From the NCBI RefSeq assembly GCF_003610195.1, contig NZ_RAPO01000004.1:186001-250000 (forward strand): 64,000 nt of DNA. Direction: 5' to 3'. Below the pieces are notes generated by a model. It was not told the DNA's origin, did not search any database, and saw nothing but the letters and a program-made list of their open reading frames with translations. Shown piece after piece: positions 26,951 to 35,491 of this stretch (within the stretch, counting starts at the first letter, position 1; each line of letters starts with the position of its first letter). The DNA is from Halopiger aswanensis. GTDB lineage: Archaea > Halobacteriota > Halobacteria > Halobacteriales > Natrialbaceae. The position numbers and the translations under genes are program-made.

Positions 26951-28081
26951 TCACTCGAGCGGCTCGGCGTCGGGGAACTGATAGCTCCCATCGAGAATCT
27001 CCTCGCGCGGACCGTAGAGCCGGACCACGTAGAACCACTCCGCTGGCGTGTAGAGGAAGTTCGGTTCATCGGGGTCACCGCCGAAATGGATCGTGACACT
27101 CCCGTCATCGTTCGGCTCTGCAGTCACGTTGTTGAACGAGTACGCGTCGTACTCGTTCTCCTCGAGAAACCCGTCGCTGTTGTAGACGGTGACCGACCAG
27201 AATCCGTCGACGGGGACGTCCTGGACGGTGAACGTGTGTGGCGTGTCACCGTCGTTCTGGTCGGGAATCCGTTGCAAATAGATCGTTTCTGGCTCCGGAA
27301 CGCCGCCCGGTGTCACACTACCGAGCAAGTACTTCACGGGGTTGACCTCCCCGACGTCGCCAATCGCGCCGCTGAAGTCCTCCATCGTTTTCATGACGGT
27401 GACGAGCGCGTCGAAGAGTTCGTCGTGTGCTTGACGATCCCAGTTGGGAATCTCGAACGCGCCGGCTGAGTTCTGTCTCACTGCGAGTTCGTCCTGTAAT
27501 TCATTGACAGTTGCTACGTCGTCCGGATCGTTCGGGTCGACGAACGTGCGGACGATGACCCACACGTACCGCGTCCCGACCCCGTCCTGGGTCAACGTGT
27601 ACTCGCCGGAATCCTGGTACGCCTCTTTCACGTACGCGTCCTCATCCATGACAACCATCGACTGGTGACGATCACCGGTGTCCGGCTTGGTAATGGTGAC
27701 CGGCTCGGTCAAGTCGAAGACGCCGATCGAATAGATCGTGTCGCGATTGGGCAAGGCCGCGATCCGCACCTCGGGGCCGACTATCGTCGGGAAATGATAA
27801 AATTCGCCGAACCCGCCTTGTTCGACGATGTTCTCCATCATTAGATGTATCTGTGACCGTGGGAAGTTCTCCCATGTGACCGGAACTGACTCGTCAGCTG
27901 CTGACGTCTCGGTTTCAGCCTCCTGGGTGTTCGCCTCCGAGGAGTTTCGGCTGGCAGTGGCACTGCCACCACCCAGCGCGAGCATTCCGGCAAGGCCCGC
28001 CCCGCGAAGTGCGTTTCGGCGTGTTGCCCGCAGCAGTTCGGAACTCGATTCTGGCGTCGTGTGATTTGTCTCGTTGCTCAT
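26951..28081 (-). CDS. Tat-exported DUF1254/DUF1214 protein, paralog 1
   Basis: The 376-aa protein begins with a Tat signal (ATRRNALRGAGLAGMLALGGG), then an acidic linker. The DUF1254 part follows (PTIVGPEVRIAALPNRDTIYSIGVFDLTEPVTI) and the DUF1214 part at the C-terminus (VPVDGFWSVTVYNSDGFLEENEYDAYSFNN to PNFLYTPAEWFYVVRLYGP). The function of the family is not known. It is a close paralog of 31641-32777; promoter, leader and signal peptide are also copied. The start at 28081 lies 66 bases downstream of the shared ATCCCATATAATAC box. Confidence 0.85.
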   Translation of the reverse strand: MSNETNHTTPESSSELLRATRRNALRGAGLAGMLALGGGSATASRNSSEANTQEAETETSAADESVPVTWENFPRSQIHLMMENIVEQGGFGEFYHFPTIVGPEVRIAALPNRDTIYSIGVFDLTEPVTITKPDTGDRHQSMVVMDEDAYVKEAYQDSGEYTLTQDGVGTRYVWVIVRTFVDPNDPDDVATVNELQDELAVRQNSAGAFEIPNWDRQAHDELFDALVTVMKTMEDFSGAIGDVGEVNPVKYLLGSVTPGGVPEPETIYLQRIPDQNDGDTPHTFTVQDVPVDGFWSVTVYNSDGFLEENEYDAYSFNNVTAEPNDDGSVTIHFGGDPDEPNFLYTPAEWFYVVRLYGPREEILDGSYQFPDAEPLE

Positions 28082-28320
28082 GGCTCATGCCTCTCTGAGT
28101 GGCCCACAGCAGCAGTTGTTACCGACTCACGCGCTCGTACTCCAGTATCCCATATAATACAGTGACGATACTCGAGAAGGGTTTCATGACATGATGACCG
28201 TAATAGATAGCTGACCATATCTGAATTCTTGATCAGCTCTCTGTACCTGTAGTGAGCGATCATACAGATCAACTCGTGCTGCATTTGCGCGCTGTAGTCA
28301 GCACGGTCGCTACGATCTGC
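27950..28320 (-). repeat. Promoter/leader/Tat-signal cassette, copy A
   Basis: This region covers the signal-peptide codons of the DUF1254 gene, its 5' leader, the TATA region (ATCCCATATAATACAGTGAC at 28147 onward) and about 150 bases upstream. It aligns with copy C (32650-33005) over nearly its full length and with copy B (29895-30175) up to about 30170. Confidence 0.8.
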
Positions 28321-28460
28321 CATCGATTGAGGGCTTCAACAAGGCCGTTCCGTTGTGTTCGGCCTGGCGTTGGAGTTTCGTCGCTTCAGTATCCCCGCCC
28401 ACGGAACCCAGCCCCGCCGTGTCCTTGTGCTCCTGACGGCGCCGCTTCTCGCGTGCCCCG
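28226..28460. other. Region between copy A and the photolyase gene
   Basis: About 235 bases. The minus strand at 28310-28460 has a protein-like tail frame (GGDTEATKLQRQAEHNG ... KPSIDG) without a start. It could be the end of a lost gene, possibly a transposase, but I cannot prove this. Confidence 0.25.
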
Positions 28461-30038
28461 TCAGCCGTCGCCGCGCGCGGCCTCGAACGCCCCGATTGCG
28501 CGATCGCGGTACTCGCCGAGCTCGACGATGGGAGCGGGGTAGTCGGGCGCAATAGCGGCGCGTGTCTCGTCGTCCAGCGTGGGCCACTCGTGGATAGCGT
28601 CGGTCGGTGCATCCCGGAGTTCGGGGACGTGTTCCCTGACGTACTCGCCGTCTGGGTCGTACTCCTCGGCCTGTGTTGTGGGGTCGAGGACGCGGAAATC
28701 CGGCTGGGCGTTCGCTCCCGTCGAGGCGGCCCACTGCCAGCCGCCGGCGGCGTGGGCGGTGTCGTGGTCCACGAGCTTTCGGCGATACCAGTCGTACCCC
28801 TCGCGCCAGTCTATCAGCAGATCCTTCGTGAGGAACGAGGCGGCCACCATCCGGACGCGATTGTGAACCCACGCCTCGGCGCGCAACTGCCGCATCCCGG
28901 CGTCGACGAGCGGATATCCCGTCTCGCCGTCCTTCCACGCCCGAAGTCCCTCGGGATCGTCGCGCCACCGGATTTCGTCCGGGTACTCGCGGTAGTTCTC
29001 GGTAACGACGTCGGGACGCGCGTCGAGGACGTGCGCGTAGAACTCCCGCCAGGCGAGCCGTCGCCGGAACGCCTCGACCGACTCCCGGGCGTCCCCGTTG
29101 CTGGCGGCGGCTGCCGCGTCCTCGGTGGCTTGCCAGACCGTCCGGACGCCGATTGTCCCGAACTTCAGGTGCGGCGAGAGGCGCGAGGTCGACTCCCGGG
29201 CGGGGTACTCGCGGTCGTCCCCGTAGCGGTAAATCGTGTCCTCGCGGAAGTCGTCGAGTAGGTCGTAGGCGACGTCGGTGCCCGCTGGCTGCACGTCGGC
29301 TTCGGGATCGTCGAAGCCCAGGTCGGCGAGTGACGGGAGCGCGCCGGCGGTCTCGGAGGCCTCGCCGAGCCACTCCTCGTCGAGGCTGTCGCGAGGATCG
29401 ACGACGTCACCGCGAACTGGCGCGGCGACGGGGCCGGCCTTCTCCCGGTTGCGCCACTCCCGCCAGAAGTCCGAGAAGTCGGAGTGGTGGCTCCCGTCGT
29501 TCGTCGTAACCTGCTCTGGTTCGTGAAGGAGCGTGCCGCCGGACCGCTCGACGTCGACGCTGACGCCGGCGTCGGCGAGCGCCGCCGCGACCGCACGGTC
29601 GCGTTCACCCGCCAATCCGGAGTAGTCGCGGTTCCAAGTGACCGTATCGGCGTCGCAGGCCGCGGCGAGGTCGGGAAGCACCGCCCGTGGGTCGCCGCGA
29701 GCGAGGAGCAGTTCGCCGCCACGCTCGCGGTACTGCTCGCGCAACGAGTCGAGCGCATCGAGCAGGAACGCCACCACGGGCGGCGCGCCGTAGGTGAATA
29801 TCGCGGGATCGTGGACGAACACCGGGAGTAGACGATCGTCGCCCGCCAGCGCCGGGTTGTCGGTCACACGAAGGTCCCGGCGGTGCCAGTGGAGTTGCAG
29901 ACCGGAGTTTTGGCGGGCGCTGGCACTGCCCATCGCGAGCAGTCCGGCGAGGCCCGCCCCGCGAAGTGCGGTTCGGCGGGTTGCCCGCAGCGGTTGGGAG
30001 TCCGATACTGGTGTCTCGTGTTTTGTCTCCTTGCTCAT
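28461..30038 (-). CDS. Class I DNA photolyase fused to a Tat-type leader
   Basis: The 525-aa protein has residues 1-42 nearly the same as the Tat leader of the DUF1254 paralogs (ATRRTALRGAGLAGLLAMG). It then joins directly to a complete photolyase: LHWHRRDLRVTDNPAL at the antenna/Rossmann start, and in the FAD domain HNRVRMVAASFLTKDLLIDW and GANAQPDFRVLDPTTQAEEYD. Photolyases repair pyrimidine dimers in the cytoplasm, so a Tat leader is out of place. The position where the native Met would be is Leu (CTG). An in-frame ATG at 29933 (MGSASARQ) could give an almost leaderless enzyme. The start at 30038 is set by the shared cassette and 66-base spacing. Confidence 0.88.
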   Translation of the reverse strand: MSKETKHETPVSDSQPLRATRRTALRGAGLAGLLAMGSASARQNSGLQLHWHRRDLRVTDNPALAGDDRLLPVFVHDPAIFTYGAPPVVAFLLDALDSLREQYRERGGELLLARGDPRAVLPDLAAACDADTVTWNRDYSGLAGERDRAVAAALADAGVSVDVERSGGTLLHEPEQVTTNDGSHHSDFSDFWREWRNREKAGPVAAPVRGDVVDPRDSLDEEWLGEASETAGALPSLADLGFDDPEADVQPAGTDVAYDLLDDFREDTIYRYGDDREYPARESTSRLSPHLKFGTIGVRTVWQATEDAAAAASNGDARESVEAFRRRLAWREFYAHVLDARPDVVTENYREYPDEIRWRDDPEGLRAWKDGETGYPLVDAGMRQLRAEAWVHNRVRMVAASFLTKDLLIDWREGYDWYRRKLVDHDTAHAAGGWQWAASTGANAQPDFRVLDPTTQAEEYDPDGEYVREHVPELRDAPTDAIHEWPTLDDETRAAIAPDYPAPIVELGEYRDRAIGAFEAARGDG

Positions 30039-30175
30039 GGCTCGTGGCGCTCCGAGTGGCCTATAGCAGCGGTTGGGGCCGACTCACACGTTCGCACTCC
30101 TGCATCCCATATAATACAGTGACGAGGCTCGAGAAGGATTTCATGACATAGTGACAGTGTTAGAAGACGAGAGTG
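29895..30175 (-). repeat. Promoter/leader/Tat-signal cassette, copy B (before the photolyase)
   Basis: This includes the signal codons and upstream promoter of the photolyase chimera. A run of about 40 bases in the signal region (around 29937-29980) is identical to copy C. The TATA block ATCCCATATAATACAGTGAC at 30104 is at the same 66-base distance from the ATG as in copies A and C. Confidence 0.8.
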
Positions 30176-30234
30176 GATCGCCGTTCTCGGCTCACGTTCA
30201 CCCGTGGGAAACGCAGTCTCTTCCGGGTTGGTGA

Positions 30235-30525
30235 TGACGTTTAGATCGGCGCGTGCACGGATCGATTCGGTCCCGCCGACATGGTCCCGTCGTGGTGAAT
30301 TAGGGTCACCAGCCAGATGTCCTTGGGGCCGTAGCCCAGCTCCGAGAGATTGACCTCGAGGGCGTCGGGGTCCTCTCGGGGCCGACGCCGGTCAGGACGA
30401 GGCCACGTTCCGTCTTGACGGCGACGGCAGGTCGTGAACGTCCGAATTCTCCCATAGCGGGTGGTTGGCTCGGAAGGCCCAACGCGTTCGATATCGAGCC
30501 TCGGAACGGCATCGACCTACGCCTG
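30235..30525 (-). pseudogene. Relic of an MBL-fold metallohydrolase gene (frameshifted)
   Basis: On the minus strand one frame reads AVAVKTERGLVLTGVGPE. After a frameshift near 30368-30381 the next frame reads DPDALEVNLSELGYGPKDIW and LVTLIHHDG, the recognisable N-terminal part of a metallo-beta-lactamase-fold protein up to the HxHxD region (here IHHDG). The rest of the gene is missing, cut off near copy B of the cassette. It is non-functional. Confidence 0.55.
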
Positions 30526-30569
30526 CAAGTGGTTGCACTATTACCGACATCGCCGTTGATGACAATCGC

Positions 30570-31367
30570 ATGACTGGAAATGGCGTGAGCCGACGACGAA
30601 CTATACAGATCGGTGGCGGCCTCGTGGTGGTCAGCGGCGTCGGAGGTACTACGGCCGCCTCGAGCGACCACGAAACGAACGACCAGCCAACCGATACTGG
30701 CTTCCGGACTCGAGTTGCACACCTCTCACCTGACGCACCCAGCGTCGACGTCTACGTCGACGGAGAGCGGGTCCGCGAGGGCATCCCATACGGGACGGTC
30801 ACCGACTACCGCGACCTCGCACCTGGCACGTACAGGATTCAGATCGTTCCCGCCGGTGACGATCCGGCCGAAGCAGTGCTCGAGGAGACCGTCGAGGCCG
30901 GCGTGGACCCCACCCTCGACGGACTCCTCGCAGTGCTCGGCGAAGTGGCCGCCGAAAACCAGCCCCTCGAGGCGCTGTTCCTCGACGACGACAACAGCCC
31001 GGTCGATCCGGGTACCGCTCGCGTTCGCGTCGTCCACGCCTCACCCGATGCGCCTGCGGTGGACGTCGTTGCCGGTGAAAACGAGGACGCGCTGTTCGAG
31101 AACGTCGCGTTCGGTGAATCCGGCTACACCGAGGTCCCGGAGGGCGAGTATCCACTCGTCATCTATCCAACGGGTGATCGAGAGACCAGCGTCTTCGAAA
31201 TCGACGTTTCACTCGCCGGAGGAACCGTCTACTCCGCGTTCGCGATTGGCTACCTCGAGACGGAGGGGGCACCCGCCGATGAGCCGTTCGGGATCCTTCT
31301 CACGGAGGATGCCCTCCCGGACGAGAAAGACCACGAGAAGGACGAAAAAGAGAGAAAGGCTACGTGA
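30570..31367 (+). CDS. Tat-exported protein with two DUF4397 domains
   Basis: The 265-aa protein has a signal with SRRRTIQIGGGLVVVSG. Two related beta-rich repeats follow, marked by RVAHLSPDAPSVDVYVDG (first) and RVRVVHASPDAPAVDVVAGE (second), the DUF4397 signature. The C-terminus is a charged, Lys/Glu-rich tail (DEKDHEKDEKERKAT), odd for a halophile. The function is unknown; DUF4397 proteins are extracellular and adhesin-like. The start at 30570 is set by the signal peptide. Confidence 0.82.
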   Translation: MTGNGVSRRRTIQIGGGLVVVSGVGGTTAASSDHETNDQPTDTGFRTRVAHLSPDAPSVDVYVDGERVREGIPYGTVTDYRDLAPGTYRIQIVPAGDDPAEAVLEETVEAGVDPTLDGLLAVLGEVAAENQPLEALFLDDDNSPVDPGTARVRVVHASPDAPAVDVVAGENEDALFENVAFGESGYTEVPEGEYPLVIYPTGDRETSVFEIDVSLAGGTVYSAFAIGYLETEGAPADEPFGILLTEDALPDEKDHEKDEKERKAT

Positions 31368-31640
31368 TACTGCCGCCTGTCTGCGGTGGAAAATTCTCGC
31401 TGGCATGGAGTAGTGAGTGTTTTCACGCAGGTACAGCCGAACGTATGAAGGCGTGACATATTCGCGCTCTGCGTTCAGCACGTCTCGCTCGATCTATCCA
31501 GTAATTGGTCGGATCGGCGTGACCGATACAGAGCATACGTTCAGCATATGACCGTCGGTAGAAGGGGCGGACGAGTCGATGTTCGATATCGCGGCGATTC
31601 AGTCGTCTAAAGCGTCAAGACCGATATCAGCGCGTTTGCC

Positions 31641-32777
31641 TCACTCGAGCGGCTCGGCCTCGGGGAACTGATAGCTCCCGTCGAGGATGGGCTCGCGCGG
31701 CTGGTAGAGCCGAACCGTGTAGTTCCATCCCGCTGGTGTATAGAGGAAGTTCGGCTTGTCTGGGTCACCACCGAAGTGAATCGTGATACTGCCGTCGTCG
31801 TTTGGCTCTGCGGTCGCGTTACTCACAGTATAGGCATCGTACTCGTTCTCCTCGAAGTAGAAGTCGCTGTTGTAGACGCTGATCGACCAGAACCCGTCGA
31901 CGGGGACGTCCTCGACGGTAAGTGTGTGTGGCGTCGTGCCGTCATTCTGGGCGGGAGTCCGTTGAAGAACGAACGCTTCTGATGGGTTCGGAACGCCGGT
32001 CCACCCTGCCGTACTGGCGATGAAATGCTTCACTGGGTCGACCTCATCGACGTCGCCATACGCGCCCGAGTAGTCGTCAAATGTGAGTCCAACCGTTACG
32101 AGCGCGTCGGTGAGTTGTTCGTGTGATCGCAGATCCCAGTTGGGTATCTCGAACGTGCCAGCCGACGATTGCTCCGCGTCGGTCTCGTCTTGGAGTTGCC
32201 GGGCTTGTTCCAGATCGTCTGGATCGGTCGGGTCGACGAACGCACGAATCACGACGCCAGCATACCGGGTGCCGACGAGCTCTTGGGTTATCGTGTACTC
32301 GCCGGGGTCGGTGGCGAACATCTTCACGTACTGGTCCTCGTTCTGGACGTTCATCGACCGGTATCGGTCACCGCTGTTTGGGAGCGTGATGGTGACCGGC
32401 TCGGTCAGATCGAAGACACCGAACGAGGCGAGCACGTCCCGGTCCTCCCCGATAGCAACCTGCTCTTCGATGGGAGAGACATTTCTGCGATGGTAGAACT
32501 GTCCGAACCCGCCAGCGTCGACGATTGACTGGAACACGACATGACAGTTGGCGCGCGGGTAGTTCTCCCACGTTACTGGGACTGTCTCGTCACTTTCTAA
32601 CGGCTCGTTCTGGTCCTCTAAGGCGTTAGGCCTCGGGGGATCCGTCTGGGCAGTGGCACTGCCACCACCCAGCGCGAGCAGTCCGGCGAGGCCCGCCCCG
32701 CGAAGTGCGGTTCGCCGGGTTGCTTGAAGCGGTTTGGAGTCCGGTTCTGGCGTCGTGTGGTGTGTTTCGTTGCTCAT
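31641..32777 (-). CDS. Tat-exported DUF1254/DUF1214 protein, paralog 2
   Basis: The 378-aa protein follows paralog 1 (26951-28081) throughout: Tat signal ATRRTALRGAGLAGLLALGGG, ESDETVPVTWENYPR, IGEDRDVLASFGVFDLTEPVTI, VPVDGFWSISVYNSDFYFEENEYDAY and PNFLYTPAGWNYTVRLYQP. The mature parts have diverged clearly while the signal and promoter stayed close, which suggests gene conversion or selection on the leader. The function is unknown. Confidence 0.85.
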   Translation of the reverse strand: MSNETHHTTPEPDSKPLQATRRTALRGAGLAGLLALGGGSATAQTDPPRPNALEDQNEPLESDETVPVTWENYPRANCHVVFQSIVDAGGFGQFYHRRNVSPIEEQVAIGEDRDVLASFGVFDLTEPVTITLPNSGDRYRSMNVQNEDQYVKMFATDPGEYTITQELVGTRYAGVVIRAFVDPTDPDDLEQARQLQDETDAEQSSAGTFEIPNWDLRSHEQLTDALVTVGLTFDDYSGAYGDVDEVDPVKHFIASTAGWTGVPNPSEAFVLQRTPAQNDGTTPHTLTVEDVPVDGFWSISVYNSDFYFEENEYDAYTVSNATAEPNDDGSITIHFGGDPDKPNFLYTPAGWNYTVRLYQPREPILDGSYQFPEAEPLE

Positions 32778-33005
32778 GGCTCATGCCACTCTGAGTGGCC
32801 CACAGCAGCGATTAGGACCGACTCAGACGTTCACACTCCTGCATCCCATATAATACAGTGACGAGATTCGAGAACAATTTCACGGCACGATGATAGTGGT
32901 AGATGGATAAACATCTCTGAGTTCTCGATTGTCTATCTGTACGTATAGTGGGCGATCACGGGCCGTAGTTCGTGCCCCATTCGCGCCTCCTATTCAGCAC
33001 GGCTC
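32650..33005 (-). repeat. Promoter/leader/Tat-signal cassette, copy C
   Basis: Same block as copies A and B, with the TATA block at 32843, again 66 bases from the ATG. The homology with copy A continues upstream to about 33005 (TTCAGCACGG end). In this copy the leader has a perfect hairpin GCCACT-CTG-AGTGGC just before the start codon; copies A and B have mismatches there. Confidence 0.8.
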
Positions 33006-33354
33006 TGTCAACACTACCGGTGTTTGATAGAAGCAACGGCGGTAGGCGCGCATGCGTTCCGTAGCGACTCGCACCCTCCTTCGCGGGATCGGGGTATAAT
33101 GTCGGTGGAACGCGTGTCGACCGACGGTTGCATGAGTACAGTGAGCGAACTCGTGATCCTCGTCTTCGTCGCGATCACCGTCAACATCTCGTCGGCTGAC
33201 TCGAGATGCTACGGTGCTCGAGAGGCGGTTTCCGCACGTCCTTCGATCGGGTTCGTGGGGGTGCGAGCGCACAGCTCGTCTCATCGGTCTCCGACGAGCC
33301 GCCGCAGTCGGTCACGTCCCGGTTATTTGACGGGCAAACGCGTGAGGCTACTTC
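33006..33354. other. Intergenic region before the MFS gene
   Basis: About 350 bases. I see no convincing gene in it. GGTTATTTGACGG near 33322 is a reasonable TATA element for the MFS gene at 33355, leaving a nearly leaderless transcript. Confidence 0.4.
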
Positions 33355-35085
33355 ATGACCCCGGACGAGCCTCCTTCGAACGGGGATACGTCTATATCCG
33401 AGGTAGTACAGACGAGGGTACAGTACTGGGCGCCGGCGATCGCCGCGAGTCTGACGACGTTCGTTCTGGTCGTCAATGCGTCGCTGATGAACGTGGCGAT
33501 CCCCACGATGGTGGCGGAGTTCGATACTACGGTCACCGTGATCCAGGGGGCCGTTTCGCTCTACTCGCTGGTGATCGCGGCGCTGATTCTGCCAGCCGGT
33601 ACGCTGCCGTCTCGGCACAGTACGAGGCGTGTAATGGCGGTCGCCCTGATCGTCTACGCCGGCGGGACGCTGGTGGCGTCGATTAGCTGGAACACGACGA
33701 TCCTCTATCTCGGCTGGTCGCTCATCGAGGGTGCCGCGGCTGCCGTGTTATTTCCCCTGACGTTCACTGTGTTGACGGTCAGCTACGAAGACGACGATCG
33801 GGCGAAGGCGTTCGGACTGTTGGCCGGCGTGCACGGAGTCGGATCGACGCTCGGACCGATTATCGGTGGCGCCCTAACTACCTACGCGAGTTGGCGGTGG
33901 GGGTTTTCGCTCCAAATCGTCGGTGTGGGTGTTATTCTCTTCTTCGTCCGATACGTGACTCCGAAGCCGCTGTCTGAAACGCGCAGTTCGCTGGACAAAG
34001 GCGGGACAGTGCTGTCCGTCGTCGGTGCAACGTCGCTCGTCACCGGATTCCTTCTTACCGGGAAGTACGGGTGGGTAGTCGAACGGCGGCCGTTCGTCGT
34101 CGGCGAGCTGCAGTTCAATCCGTTCGGGACGTCGCCGGCGATCTGGTTTCTCGGGATCGGACTGCTCGCGTTCGCCGCGTTCGTTCAGTACGAACGTCGA
34201 ATGGAACGCGCCGGGACGTCGCCGCTCGTTCCGTTGCACGTACTGGCGAACCGTCCCTTCTTAGCCGGTATCATTACGTACAACATTCGCTCGATAGTCT
34301 CGGCCGGCTTCATGTTCATCTTCCCGGTCTATCTCCAGGCGGTACTCGGATACTCCGCCTTCGAAACCGGGCTCGCGTTGTTACCATATTCGATCGCGTC
34401 GATCCTCTTTGCGACGGTGACGACCAGTTGGCGGAAGTACATCTCGCCGAAGACGCTCGTCCAACTCGGCATCGTGTGTATGGGCTCCGGACTGGTGGTA
34501 CTGTACGAGCAGACGGGCCCCGGGCAGACGATCGGCACGATGCTCGTTCCGGTTGCGATTTACGGAGCCGGTGTCGGACTCATCGTGGCTCAGATCGGCA
34601 ATATGACGATGTCGGCCGTCCCGACCGCGGACTCCCCCGAGGCGTCCGGCGTGCTGAACGTGAGCAGTTCGATCGGATTTTCCCTGGGGACGGCGGTCGT
34701 CGGCTCGTTCTTTCTCGGACGGTTCTACGGGAGCGTCGTCGACGGTGTACTGCGAGCGGAACACGTGACCGCTTCGACGGAGCAACGAAACGAGCTAGTG
34801 CTCGCTCTCGAGGACGCAGCCGAGACGGCGACCGAAGCTACGCAGCAACAGTTCCTGAACGGACTCACCCCGTCGCAGCGACGGTTGCTCGAGGGGATCT
34901 TCGAGGCTGCGATGTTCGACGCGCAACGGGCGACGCTGCTGCTCCTCGTACTGTTCGTGCTGCTCTTGCTCGTCGCATCGACATTCTTGCCGCGCCAGAT
35001 CCCGGAGGCCGACGAACGACCCGACCGCCCCGACTCACCCCGAAGTTCGACGCGCGAAACGTCCGAACCGGCCGCGGAGGACTGA
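33355..35085 (+). CDS. MFS transporter, DHA2 (14-TM) drug:H+ antiporter type
   Basis: The 576-aa protein has about 14 transmembrane segments. DHA2 features are FVLVVNASLMNVAIPTM (TM1), LYSLVIAALILPAG and the antiporter motif C-like GVHGVGSTLGPIIGGALTTY. It has an extracellular or cytoplasmic loop after TM13 (about residues 455-510) and a charged C-terminal tail. The likely role is export of a drug or metabolite. Its 3' end touches the decayed fourth cassette copy on the opposite strand. Confidence 0.87.
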   Translation: MTPDEPPSNGDTSISEVVQTRVQYWAPAIAASLTTFVLVVNASLMNVAIPTMVAEFDTTVTVIQGAVSLYSLVIAALILPAGTLPSRHSTRRVMAVALIVYAGGTLVASISWNTTILYLGWSLIEGAAAAVLFPLTFTVLTVSYEDDDRAKAFGLLAGVHGVGSTLGPIIGGALTTYASWRWGFSLQIVGVGVILFFVRYVTPKPLSETRSSLDKGGTVLSVVGATSLVTGFLLTGKYGWVVERRPFVVGELQFNPFGTSPAIWFLGIGLLAFAAFVQYERRMERAGTSPLVPLHVLANRPFLAGIITYNIRSIVSAGFMFIFPVYLQAVLGYSAFETGLALLPYSIASILFATVTTSWRKYISPKTLVQLGIVCMGSGLVVLYEQTGPGQTIGTMLVPVAIYGAGVGLIVAQIGNMTMSAVPTADSPEASGVLNVSSSIGFSLGTAVVGSFFLGRFYGSVVDGVLRAEHVTASTEQRNELVLALEDAAETATEATQQQFLNGLTPSQRRLLEGIFEAAMFDAQRATLLLLVLFVLLLLVASTFLPRQIPEADERPDRPDSPRSSTRETSEPAAED

Positions 35086-35350
35086 ACGAAAAGTCGCTTT
35101 CCGCGGTTACCGGAACCGTCTCGTCACCTTCCGGCGTCTTTCGTCGGGGCCGGCGAGCAGCGGCACCGTCGATGCCCGTCGCGAACGCGTAGGCGACGCC
35201 CGCTCCGGGACCGGCGGTACGCCGCGTCACCCGTAGCGGTTCCGAGTCCGACTCCGTCGTGGTGTGGCGCGGCGCCGTACTCACAGCGGCTGTCCCTCCG
35301 AGTGTCCCGCAGCAGCGATCGGGTCGACGCAGACGACCGAACGCCCACGT
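35086..35350 (-). pseudogene. Decayed fourth copy of the Tat-leader cassette
   Basis: On the minus strand, from a GTG at 35284 where the other copies have ATG, the frame reads HTTTESDSEPLRVTRRTAGPG, then a hydrophobic remnant, and EGDETVPVT before it runs into the MFS gene end. Compare HTTPEPDSKPLQATRRTALRG and ESDETVPVT in paralog 2. The upstream flank also matches (GAGTGTCCCGCAGCAGCGAT against GAGTGGCCCACAGCAGCGAT). The rest of the DUF1254 gene is gone. Confidence 0.7.
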
Positions 35351-35491
35351 TACAGACAGACCGCTATCCGACTCTCCTTCCCACTCCACTCACTGCGTTT
35401 CACCACCGACCGAATCGTTCGCTCGCTCCGGGCGCACCAGTATTTCATAGTATTCCCAAGACTATTGTGTTCTAGGGCCGTAGCGTAACGT

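Noticed and set aside
28078-28323. Minus-strand ORF of 81 codons upstream of DUF1254 paralog 1
   Set aside because: It lies in the duplicated promoter region and is not kept open in the homologous copy C.
28310-28460. Possible transposase tail (minus strand)
   Set aside because: The tail-like frame is suggestive of an IS element end, but I cannot match it to a known transposase, so no mobile element is claimed.
33024-33686. Plus-strand ORF of 220 codons before the MFS gene
   Set aside because: It overlaps the MFS gene in another frame and becomes Arg-rich there. No family features.
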